The notes below the pieces were generated by a model that saw only the letters and a program-made list of their open reading frames with translations, did not search any database and was not told where the DNA came from. A stretch of 64,000 nucleotides of DNA. It comes from Congzhengia sp045635085 (GTDB lineage: Bacteria > Bacillota > Clostridia > UBA1381 > UBA9506). The stretch spans positions 65,212 through 129,211 of the forward strand of contig JAZRBM010000005.1 of the NCBI GenBank assembly GCA_045635085.1. The letters run 5' to 3'. Every line of letters begins with the position of its first letter. The stretch's first letter is position 1. Positions 8,447 to 16,594 of the stretch are shown piece after piece. Position numbers and translations under genes: made by a program.

Positions 8447-10534
8447 TTATTTAAGTGCCACATACTGTGCATATTTATTAAGAACAGATGCAAAGTAAAT
8501 TCGGCTAACCTGTTCATCAGGAGCAAGTGTACTGATTGTATGTCCTGACATTATTCCGCTGCCACAGGTCCATTGTAATGCAGGTATAGCATAGTCGCTT
8601 ACAGAGAAAACATCTTCATAGCTTAAGATATTAGTGTTTTCTCCGATACTGACATCAATATTTTCGCTTTTTGCATAACGCCAGAGAATGGCGGCAAGCT
8701 GTTCACGTGTCAGTGTGTCTCTGGGAGCAAAGCTGCTTTCCGAACAGCCGTTTACGATTTTTACAGCTGCAGCCCAGCGGATTGCTTCAGCATAGGGTGT
8801 TTCGGCTGATACATCATCAAATTTCATTGCAAAGTTAACAATGGGACTGTCCTCCATATTCCAAAGAGCAACTATTGCTTCTGCTCTTGTTACAGCTTTG
8901 TCCTCGTTGTCTGCATTTTCATAGCCGTCCGTAAAAGTAATTCTGTTTACAACATCCTTATATTCTTCACCGATAACACCATTTAAGTTATCTGTGATAT
9001 ACCTTTCTAAAACCTCAACATCAAGCATTCCTTCGCTTTCAACGACTTTCGCATCCTTAAACATAGACATTCCGCTTCCAAAATTAAGGATGTAATAGTC
9101 AGCAGCTGCCAAAATATACTTTCTGTCAAGTTCAAGTGCTTTATAATTTCCGCTTTCTTTATCCAAAACCTTAACATTGTACACACGGTAGTCTCCATCA
9201 ACTTTAGTGAAAAATCCATTTTCATCGACTTTTATGGATGACGGTATTGATTTGTTAACAGAGAAGGTTATACCTGACATATGCGGAAAAGCACCATCTT
9301 CTTCAGGGTAAGATATCATACTCATTTCAAGCATATCAAGTAGTACCTGTCCCGTAACCTCTGCTGTTACAATGCGATTGTTGAAAGGGAAAACCGAGTA
9401 TATATCATTAAAAGTCATATCACCTGATTTAATTGGTGCACGCAATCCACCACCGTTAACATAAGACACATCTGCGTTTGTTACAAAGAAAAGTGCATCG
9501 GAGCATAAATTGCCAAGATTAGTTTCCGAAGTTCTTACAAGTCTTACGCCTTCTTCGTCATGAGTAATAAGCTCAACCTTGCTTTCACCGATTTTTCTGT
9601 TGCCGAGTTCAGCGTAGCCTTCATTTATTTCTGCTATATAAGCATCAACATCTGCATCAGTCTTAGTATAAGTCTCAGTTTCGATAAGTTCTGTGTCAAA
9701 TTCTCCATTTGCAATAGTAAGCTTACCGATATTCTCAAAACCTGTACCGGTAGATGTTAGCAAAACATCGTCACCGCTTTTATCTTTTATAATCTTTTCT
9801 TCAATTACAGAATGAGAATGGGCATCAAGAACCACATCAAGTCCATCGGTGTTTTCTATAATATCGGTAATATCATTTAATTTTCCAGACTCATCATATC
9901 CGACATGAGAAAGCGCAATTACATAATCTGCACCTGCTTTGGTTGCTTCGTCAATATTTTCCTGCACCACCTCGTGCAATCTTGATTCGTTAAAGGTGTA
10001 GATAATTTCTCCGTTTTCACTTTTAAACTGTGACGGACGTGCTGAGGTAATTGTTTCCGGTGTGGTAATACCGATATACGCAATATCAATGTCTCCGTAG
10101 GAAACTATAGTAAATGGTTCAAAATATGTTTTTTCTTCGCCAATTTTTGCAAAGTTACAAGATATGTACTTTGTTTCCGATAGTTCATAAAGCTCTGTAA
10201 GTCTGGAAATAGTGTAATCAAACTCGTGATTTCCAAGGGCTATCGCATCATATCCCACAAGGTTCATAAGTTCTACAATGTATTCGCCCTTTGATACAGC
10301 TCCAAGTGTTCCGCCCTGGACAAAGTCACCCGAAGATACCACACCTACATATTCGTATTCAGACTTAAGCTCATTTTTCATTGCAGCAAGCTTGGAGTAC
10401 CCCTCGACTGCACAATGAACATCATTTTCGTATAGAATTACAATGGTTTCAGAATCCTTTGCAAAAACAACGGCATTTAATGAGCATAACACCATACAAA
10501 TGCAAACAATACAAGATAACAGTCTTTTTTTCAT
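8447..10534 (-). CDS. SLH-anchored 5'-nucleotidase / cyclic phosphodiesterase
   Basis: This is a secreted protein of about 695 residues of the UshA/5'-nucleotidase family, which strips phosphate from extracellular nucleotides. It has a signal peptide, then a two-metal phosphoesterase domain with NDVH, SSGDFVQGG, ALGNHEFDY and LDAHSHS. The C-terminal nucleotidase domain contains YVNGGGLR. About three S-layer homology repeats (from about residue 545) should pin it to the cell wall. The ATG at 10534 follows AGGAG; a TTG two codons earlier is less likely. It leads the second unit of the island and has the duplicated TTTGTCATA promoter. Confidence 0.9.
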   Translation of the reverse strand: MKKRLLSCIVCICMVLCSLNAVVFAKDSETIVILYENDVHCAVEGYSKLAAMKNELKSEYEYVGVVSSGDFVQGGTLGAVSKGEYIVELMNLVGYDAIALGNHEFDYTISRLTELYELSETKYISCNFAKIGEEKTYFEPFTIVSYGDIDIAYIGITTPETITSARPSQFKSENGEIIYTFNESRLHEVVQENIDEATKAGADYVIALSHVGYDESGKLNDITDIIENTDGLDVVLDAHSHSVIEEKIIKDKSGDDVLLTSTGTGFENIGKLTIANGEFDTELIETETYTKTDADVDAYIAEINEGYAELGNRKIGESKVELITHDEEGVRLVRTSETNLGNLCSDALFFVTNADVSYVNGGGLRAPIKSGDMTFNDIYSVFPFNNRIVTAEVTGQVLLDMLEMSMISYPEEDGAFPHMSGITFSVNKSIPSSIKVDENGFFTKVDGDYRVYNVKVLDKESGNYKALELDRKYILAAADYYILNFGSGMSMFKDAKVVESEGMLDVEVLERYITDNLNGVIGEEYKDVVNRITFTDGYENADNEDKAVTRAEAIVALWNMEDSPIVNFAMKFDDVSAETPYAEAIRWAAAVKIVNGCSESSFAPRDTLTREQLAAILWRYAKSENIDVSIGENTNILSYEDVFSVSDYAIPALQWTCGSGIMSGHTISTLAPDEQVSRIYFASVLNKYAQYVALK

Positions 10535-10569
10535 AGTCAAAAACTCTCCTAATAATATTTTATTTTGTT

Positions 10570-10605
10570 ATTTTATCAGACTATCTATGACAAACCTATG
10601 ACAAA
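10570..10605 (-). promoter_or_regulatory. Activator-type promoter: tandem TTTGTCATA boxes, site 2
   Basis: On the minus strand TTTGTCATA occurs at 10597-10605 and again at 10586-10594, 11 bp apart. It is followed after exactly 10 bp by the -10 box TAAAAT (10570-10575). It precedes the 5'-nucleotidase unit. Spacing and sequence match sites 1 and 3. Confidence 0.75.
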
Positions 10606-10611
10606 CTTAAA

Positions 10612-10650
10612 TTAAAATAAAAAAATTACGGTCGGATAATTCCGACCGCA
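10612..10650 (-). terminator. Rho-independent terminator after the response regulator
   Basis: On the minus strand a stem GCGGTCGGA / TCCGACCGT with an ATTA loop (10628-10649) is followed by a run of U residues. It lies directly after the response regulator stop and separates unit A from the promoter of unit B. Confidence 0.85.
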
Positions 10651-10657
10651 AACCGAT

Positions 10658-11437
10658 TTATTGATTTGTTTCAAGCAGCAGAGCGAGAGTATCTTCTGCC
10701 CATGAATACTGTGTCATATACTCACCGTGAAACTGAGGCTTCCCGGTTTTCAAAAAGTTGTGATAATCACAGTTGATTCTTGAAGGCTCAATTCTGTAAT
10801 TGTATCCGTCCTGGCAAAAAACGTTTTCTGCACCAACCTGTGCAAGTGCTTTTTTCAGGTCACCTACAAGATGCCTTAAATAATCCATATTTTTAACATC
10901 GTCTGTGTTTTCAGGCCACATAACGGCACATATTTGCTTTCCGGTCATCCCGGCGCCGTTTCTGTCAACAAGCACAGCGAAAAGTTCTTTTGCCTTTGTC
11001 CGCTTAAAGGTAAGTGCCTCTCCGTTTTTTAAAACCTCGAAGTTTCCGAAGCATTTAACATCAAGAAGCGACACATTCGGATTTTTGCTCTTTATATGGT
11101 CAATTTCTTTTTGAACAGCCTCCGGTGTTATTGGTTTCATAAGATATCCGCTGCACCTTAATTGTATAGCGTTTAATGCATACTCCTCATAACCTGTACA
11201 GAAAACAATTTTACATTCCGGATGAATCCTGGTAATCTTTTCAGCTAAGGCAAGACCGCCCATACCACGCATATTTATATCAAGAAAGGCTACATCTAAG
11301 CGATTTTCAGAAATCCACTCCAAAGCGGCAGAGCAGACAGAAAAATCATAGACTTCTTTTATATCAGGTGAAGCCTTAACAATATCTGTAAGAGCTTTAA
11401 GCATTGGTCTTTCATCATCTACTGTTATCGCTATCAT
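10658..11437 (-). CDS. Response regulator: receiver plus SARP-type winged helix
   Basis: This is a 259-residue transcriptional regulator. Residues 1-120 form a receiver domain with the acidic pair in TVDDE, phosphoacceptor Asp in FLDINMRG and lysine in LMKPI. From about 130 to 225 there is an OmpR/SARP-like winged helix (CFGNFEVLKNGEALTFKRTK, then YLRHLVGDLKKAL). The gene overlaps the kinase gene by 23 bp, so the two form a pair. Regulators of this class bind direct repeats one helical turn apart, which matches the TTTGTCATA elements before all three units of the island. I infer these are its targets, including its own unit. Confidence 0.85.
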   Translation of the reverse strand: MIAITVDDERPMLKALTDIVKASPDIKEVYDFSVCSAALEWISENRLDVAFLDINMRGMGGLALAEKITRIHPECKIVFCTGYEEYALNAIQLRCSGYLMKPITPEAVQKEIDHIKSKNPNVSLLDVKCFGNFEVLKNGEALTFKRTKAKELFAVLVDRNGAGMTGKQICAVMWPENTDDVKNMDYLRHLVGDLKKALAQVGAENVFCQDGYNYRIEPSRINCDYHNFLKTGKPQFHGEYMTQYSWAEDTLALLLETNQ

Positions 11438-13277
11438 AATCCACAGCCTCCTTTGGTATTCTTATAGTTGCCTTTGTGCCTTTACCGATTTTACTTTCTA
11501 TGGTCAGCGTTCCACTGCACATTGCTTCAATTCGACCTCTTATGTTTTTTATCCCGACATGCTTGGATTCATCATATCCTGCATTCATATCAAATCCAAC
11601 ACCGTCATCTGTTACCTCTACAACATATGAATCATCTGTCTCGTAAGCAGATATTGTAACTATTCCGCCTTCTTCAAGTCCCATAAGTCCGTGCTTTATG
11701 GCATTTTCTACAAGAGGCTGAATAGAAAGTGCAGGAAGAAGAAATTCTACAGAGCGAAGGTCGTATTGTATTGTCATATCAGGGAAACGAACCTGCTCAA
11801 TATCGGTATAGTGCTTAACATGATTCATTTCCTGCGAAAATCTTATAGGCTTGGCATTATCGAGCTCGCTGAAGTTTCCCCTTAAATACAAGCTGAAATT
11901 ACGAACAAGCTTTGAAGCTTCTTTTGGTTCGGTGATACAAAGCTGTTCAATCGTTCCAAGTGTGTTATAGATGAAATGCGGCTGAATCTGACTTATCATA
12001 GTAGCTATACGACTTTCTGTAAGCTCCGCATTTAAAACTCTTTTTTCCATTTCAAGTTCTCTTGCTCTTATTGCTGCATTCAAGTTTTGCGGAACAACTT
12101 TTAAAAGCACAATTACAGAAACAATAAAAATAAGAATAAATACAATCTCTGAAATAATTCCGCCTGAAGCTAAGCCAAAAGCTATTCCTGCCACGTCAAT
12201 TACAAACGAAATCATCGGAAGCATCGCAAAAGCTGATAGCATTTTTTCTTTTTTATCGCCTTTCGCAAAACGGATAGCAAGAAGAACTGTCATCACAATG
12301 CAAATCACGCTCTGCACAGACACCCATACAGGTAATGTGTCATAGAACTTGACATCGGAAACTGACGGAGAAAGTAAAATTACCAGATTTGAGAATAAAG
12401 CAAGAGCAGTAAGGCTATTGCTTAATTTTCTAAACTTGTCCTCAAACATAACTGCAATAAAAGCAGTTACACAGAGCATATAAAGCATCATAGAGCCTAT
12501 CACCATACGGGTGTTAAATTTAATTATTTCGCTAACGTACATAACTCCGTGAGCCTTAAATAAGAAGTATATTCCGGCAGAGAAAATTCCAAAGCCAACG
12601 AGCCACAGATTTTTACTTCCTTTGATATGAATGAGCATAGCGAATATCGCCGTACCTAAAATCATAAATGCAAACAAAATAAGTGCAATACCTAAAATTC
12701 TATCCGCACTGCCTCGGTTTAATGTATCTCTCTCAAAATCTGTTCCGCCATAAGTGCTTAAGTTGTTAAGAAAATCGTCAACTGCTCCGGGGTTTCCAAA
12801 TTTATGGGGATTTTTTAGCTTGATTGTAATTTCTTCGGCACCCTTGCATTCATATCCGATATACATTTTACCGCACAGATCCTCGCCGATAAGATTGCTT
12901 TCGGCATCAAAGGGGCGGAAAGTTTCTCCATCTTCCGAAATTTCACCGCCAATATGGTTAAAGTAAAATGCAAGAACAACGCCTTCATCTGCAATTCCTA
13001 CAACCTCTCCATCGGTTGGAACGAAAAGTTCAAAATTACCTTTCAGCGTAACATCGCCCTTATCTGCAGGAATATGCTTTCCTTTGACATATTCCTGCCA
13101 GTCACCGTCAGCTACTTTATACTCACCTTGAAATTCTGCGGAAAGATACATAGCATTCATTGCCTGACTTCCATATTGTCTTCCTGTATATACAAATGTA
13201 CAAAGAACAATGGCAAGCAAAGAGATACATAAGCTTATAAATATTCTGTTTTTTAGTTTTTCTTTATTAGATTTCAT
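11415..13277 (-). CDS. 7TMR-DISM sensor histidine kinase (LytS/YehU-type kinase core)
   Basis: This is a sensor kinase of about 620 residues. After one N-terminal helix comes an extracellular domain (about 30-185) like 7TMR-DISM ligand domains, then about seven membrane helices (about 195-400). A His_kinase domain follows with QIQPHFIYNTL holding the phosphorylated His, and then an ATPase domain (PLVENAIKHGL, DDGVGFD, GIKNIRGR). DISM ectodomains often bind carbohydrate-like ligands, but the ligand here is unknown. The ATG at 13277 follows GGAGAG and begins MKSNKEK; an ATG-like start six codons earlier is possible. It is paired with the overlapping response regulator. Confidence 0.9.
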   Translation of the reverse strand: MKSNKEKLKNRIFISLCISLLAIVLCTFVYTGRQYGSQAMNAMYLSAEFQGEYKVADGDWQEYVKGKHIPADKGDVTLKGNFELFVPTDGEVVGIADEGVVLAFYFNHIGGEISEDGETFRPFDAESNLIGEDLCGKMYIGYECKGAEEITIKLKNPHKFGNPGAVDDFLNNLSTYGGTDFERDTLNRGSADRILGIALILFAFMILGTAIFAMLIHIKGSKNLWLVGFGIFSAGIYFLFKAHGVMYVSEIIKFNTRMVIGSMMLYMLCVTAFIAVMFEDKFRKLSNSLTALALFSNLVILLSPSVSDVKFYDTLPVWVSVQSVICIVMTVLLAIRFAKGDKKEKMLSAFAMLPMISFVIDVAGIAFGLASGGIISEIVFILIFIVSVIVLLKVVPQNLNAAIRARELEMEKRVLNAELTESRIATMISQIQPHFIYNTLGTIEQLCITEPKEASKLVRNFSLYLRGNFSELDNAKPIRFSQEMNHVKHYTDIEQVRFPDMTIQYDLRSVEFLLPALSIQPLVENAIKHGLMGLEEGGIVTISAYETDDSYVVEVTDDGVGFDMNAGYDESKHVGIKNIRGRIEAMCSGTLTIESKIGKGTKATIRIPKEAVDYDSDNSR

Positions 13278-13312
13278 AATAATCACTCTCCGCATACGGT
13301 ATCTCTATCCGC

Positions 13313-13579
13313 TTATAATACACTCAATAACAATACAACACCTATTAAACAAATCGCACCTGCAATAGCAACATAAGAGAATATGCGTTTTGTGTTCCAA
13401 TAGGAAAATGCCTCGCATATACAGACAACGCCTATAGCTATGCAGGTAATCAAATCTGCTGATTCAACTTTGCCGGCTCTTTCCAATGCCTGAAATATCA
13501 CATATACTAAAAATGCTATTCCAGCAATAATGTCCATAATCTTTTGCAATATAGTTTTTTCGCTCCATTTTTGATCCAT
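13313..13579 (-). CDS. Small three-helix membrane protein
   Basis: This is a hydrophobic protein of about 88 residues with three predicted helices (around IIAGIAFLVYVIF, CIAIGVVCICEAF and VAIAGAICLIGVVLLL). I do not recognise the family. The ATG at 13579 has a purine-rich AGAGAG upstream. The ATG at 13597 has none. It lies between the NlpC/P60 wall enzyme and the sensor kinase, close enough to be in the same transcript. It could be an accessory to either, but that is a guess. Confidence 0.6.
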   Translation of the reverse strand: MDQKWSEKTILQKIMDIIAGIAFLVYVIFQALERAGKVESADLITCIAIGVVCICEAFSYWNTKRIFSYVAIAGAICLIGVVLLLSVL

Positions 13580-13609
13580 ACTTAATCTCTCTTTCATATG
13601 TATATTTTA

Positions 13610-15532
13610 TCAGATTTTCTTGTTTTTTTCAATAAATCTGTGAAGAATTACGGCAATTTCTGCTCTTGTTGCATTATCTTCAGGATTAACCGTACTTGAT
13701 GTTTTTCCGCATATAACACCCGCACCAATAACATATTGCATAGCAGGAATAGCATATTCCAATATATCAAATGCATCATCATAAGAAAGTATATTGGTTT
13801 CTTCTCCAACGCTTACGTCATATCCCTTAAACTGTGCATACAGATACAAAACAGATGCAAGCTGCTGACGGCTTATTGCCATTTCGGGATTAAAATCCTT
13901 GTCGTTTTCATAAATTAACTTGTTATCTTTTGCCCATTTAACAGCCCCGGCATACCAAGGAGCATCCTCCGGGGGCTCATATTCAGGCTTTGTTTCTTCC
14001 GTATTGTACAGGATTTGTAGAAACTCTGCCCAAGTTGTGTTATTTGAAGGATTAAAAAACTTATTTTCATCACCCTGCATGATTTTGTTTTTAAGACAAT
14101 ATGCTACACCGTCGTGATACCATTCATATCGTGGCAAATTATTTTCGTCTATATCAAAATACGGAACAAGTGCAACCGTAAGCTCATCAAACCAAGTATT
14201 ACCGTTGGCTCGTTTTACATCGAGTGTATTTACAATTGTGGAACGGATACGCTGTTTTACCTTCGGATTTTCAGGTTGCATAATAGTTCCCACGCTACTT
14301 ATCACATAATACTTTTCATTTCTTTCGCCAAGATACATCATTTCGTGTCCGTTAAAATATAGAATTGTTCCAAAAGGAAGGCTATCTAAGAATTTGATTT
14401 TCTCTTCTTTTGCCATATACTGCATATTTACCTTTGCCATAGGCATTGATGACTGCCATGTGGTATTTCGTGCAAGCTCCATACCAAAACATTTATATAC
14501 ATTTCTCATATATCCTGAGCAATCATCGGAATTAAGACTTCCGCCCCAACCATAAGTGTTGCCGAGTGCCGAGAATACAACCTTTGATATATTCTCTTTT
14601 GTAAGTGGCATATATCCTGCATACACTTTTTTATGTTCTGAAATAAGTGTTAATTTTTTTGAGTATGTACCATCATCATTTCTTACAGGCACCCATACTG
14701 CATAATTGTTGTATGCCGCACGGTTATCTATAAGTTCATTCGGATTAGCGTCTTTTGCAAGCTCTAAAACTGTTCCCATTGTCAGCATAAGGTCTGATCT
14801 ATCTGCACCGACTATTGAAGTTTCAGTAAACACCTTATCGCCCCATACTACAAGAGTATCTTCATTTTTGATATCCCACGCCGAAATCCACTCATCCTTA
14901 TTCTCGCAAATTGCAACCGCATCTTTCGGAATCCAGCCTGAACAACAAATGCTTTTTGCAAGATAGTAGTTTCCGTCCTTTGACTTTGATGTGATTACAA
15001 CCGGTTCGTTTACTCTTACCGAAACGAGATACTGATAGTCAAAATCAGAGTCGGAAGGATCGTCCCAAATAGCAACAGGATCAGGGAATGTACGAAGCTC
15101 GGTTCTTTTTGTTGCTATACCGTAGAGAACTTTTTGTTCCTTTTTTGCATCAGGATTCTGAGTGTTCTCAATTATTTTATCGTAATCTTCCTGAGTGGCT
15201 TTTTCCTTGCTTTCAAAATATGTCCAGCCAAGATAATATGCTGCATCTGCCTGACTTGATTTTTTTATTGCTTCATTTAATGAAATTCCATCAACCACAT
15301 CAGGCAGATTTTTAAGGTCGTACATATTAGTGCCTTTTGCTGCAAATGTTTCTTTATTAAGTTTTTCTATTTCGTCATATGACATTAAAACATCTGTCTC
15401 ATTTACCCAATAGGAAGGAGATGACATTTCGCTTGTTACATCAGGAAGATAATACGCTCCCGATGCCAAGCAAGTTACAGTTATACTCAAAGATAATACA
15501 ACTGATAAAACTGCGATAAGTATTTTTTTCAT
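13610..15532 (-). CDS. SLH-anchored NlpC/P60 cell wall peptidase
   Basis: This is a 640-residue secreted protein. A signal peptide is followed by an SH3-like bacterial region (about 150-290). Then comes an NlpC/P60 papain-like domain with YGWGGSLNSDDCSG (catalytic Cys at about 338) and a His in NGHEMMYLG. About three SLH repeats finish the chain (from about 485). Family members cleave peptide bonds in peptidoglycan stems. The SLH part shares the ETNILSYDDAF...YAIPAMQ pattern with the 5'-nucleotidase, so the anchors are related. The ATG is preceded by AAAGGAG at a rather long distance. Confidence 0.85.
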   Translation of the reverse strand: MKKILIAVLSVVLSLSITVTCLASGAYYLPDVTSEMSSPSYWVNETDVLMSYDEIEKLNKETFAAKGTNMYDLKNLPDVVDGISLNEAIKKSSQADAAYYLGWTYFESKEKATQEDYDKIIENTQNPDAKKEQKVLYGIATKRTELRTFPDPVAIWDDPSDSDFDYQYLVSVRVNEPVVITSKSKDGNYYLAKSICCSGWIPKDAVAICENKDEWISAWDIKNEDTLVVWGDKVFTETSIVGADRSDLMLTMGTVLELAKDANPNELIDNRAAYNNYAVWVPVRNDDGTYSKKLTLISEHKKVYAGYMPLTKENISKVVFSALGNTYGWGGSLNSDDCSGYMRNVYKCFGMELARNTTWQSSMPMAKVNMQYMAKEEKIKFLDSLPFGTILYFNGHEMMYLGERNEKYYVISSVGTIMQPENPKVKQRIRSTIVNTLDVKRANGNTWFDELTVALVPYFDIDENNLPRYEWYHDGVAYCLKNKIMQGDENKFFNPSNNTTWAEFLQILYNTEETKPEYEPPEDAPWYAGAVKWAKDNKLIYENDKDFNPEMAISRQQLASVLYLYAQFKGYDVSVGEETNILSYDDAFDILEYAIPAMQYVIGAGVICGKTSSTVNPEDNATRAEIAVILHRFIEKNKKI

Positions 15533-15553
15533 TTATAATATGTCACTCCTTTA

Positions 15554-16207
15554 TTACGGCATATATACTTTATTCATTTTTATAATTGTACCGTTCTCAA
15601 TCACAATACTTGTATTATTTGGAGTGAAGCTATATTCAATTTCAAAATCATCTGTAAGAAAATCCCCGGAATAATAGATTTTTGCTTCTGCATCAGGATT
15701 TGACTCATCAATGTATTCAAATTCATCAGAAACAGGGAGAGTAACCTTACCAATTTCATAGTAGGCTTTTATATCATTCATTCCTGTTTCGTAATATACG
15801 GTACTGTCGTTTGAAACTAAATCAAATCCGCCATTTTCTTCGCCGCCGTTGATTCGCACAAGACCGCTATCAAGACGTTCAACCTCTGTTATGGTAACTT
15901 CCTCATTCTTGCGTACAATTACATCATTTTCCTTAATTGATGCAATATCAACCATATCGTAAAGCTCATAAGAATAAACGGTTACATCCATTACCATTTT
16001 TCCGCTGTCAGAAAGCTTTGTATCGCCTTTTCCAAGAGAAACTGCTACGGTGCTGTTATCAAGAGCACTTATATCAAGAGTTTCCGGCAAAGGCTTTATA
16101 ACATTTGTACCCACATCTTCGTTTTTGTTTTTAGTTTGTGTACTGCAGCCTGCAAACAACCCAAGGGAAAGAATAAAAACTAAGATAATTGATAATGTTT
16201 TTTTCAT
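15554..16207 (-). CDS. Lipoprotein of unknown function
   Basis: This is a 217-residue predicted lipoprotein (LGLFAGC lipobox, Cys near residue 21) with an acidic beta-rich mature region. No catalytic motif is seen. A strong AGGAGG precedes the start. It is co-transcribed between the small membrane protein at 16229 and the SLH NlpC/P60 enzyme. I do not recognise the family. Confidence 0.65.
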   Translation of the reverse strand: MKKTLSIILVFILSLGLFAGCSTQTKNKNEDVGTNVIKPLPETLDISALDNSTVAVSLGKGDTKLSDSGKMVMDVTVYSYELYDMVDIASIKENDVIVRKNEEVTITEVERLDSGLVRINGGEENGGFDLVSNDSTVYYETGMNDIKAYYEIGKVTLPVSDEFEYIDESNPDAEAKIYYSGDFLTDDFEIEYSFTPNNTSIVIENGTIIKMNKVYMP

Positions 16208-16228
16208 TGTATATATCCTCCTAACAAA

Positions 16229-16558
16229 TTATTTTTTGATTGCTTTATGTATTTCTGTAACAACAAGAAAAGCAGCAAACAAAACTGCACTTATTTTATG
16301 TATAACGGAAACAGCAGCAATGCCGTGTACATTCATAAGCAGGGCACCTGTAATTAAAGCGATGCCATAGCATACACGATAGAGTATTTCAAGTGCAGGT
16401 TTTTTCCATTCTTTTTTGGTTGCAATGGTATATGCAATAAGAAGCACAAGACCGATAACAGATACGACAATGTGTACTTTCATACCTGTTGCACGAAGCA
16501 TAAACAATAGCACCATAGCAATAATCATTGGGATTAAAAATAACAATTTCTTTTTCAT
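16229..16558 (-). CDS. Small four-helix membrane protein
   Basis: This is a 109-residue hydrophobic protein with four predicted helices. Histidines occur in several helices (MKVHIVVSV, NVHGIAAVSVIHK, TEIHK), as in small cytochrome-b-like or DUF4405-like proteins. Haem binding is only a suggestion. AAAGGAG precedes the ATG. It belongs to the unit that starts with guanine deaminase. Confidence 0.6.
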   Translation of the reverse strand: MKKKLLFLIPMIIAMVLLFMLRATGMKVHIVVSVIGLVLLIAYTIATKKEWKKPALEILYRVCYGIALITGALLMNVHGIAAVSVIHKISAVLFAAFLVVTEIHKAIKK

Positions 16559-16594
16559 AACATTTGACTCCTTTAAATTTATATAATCGTTTAA

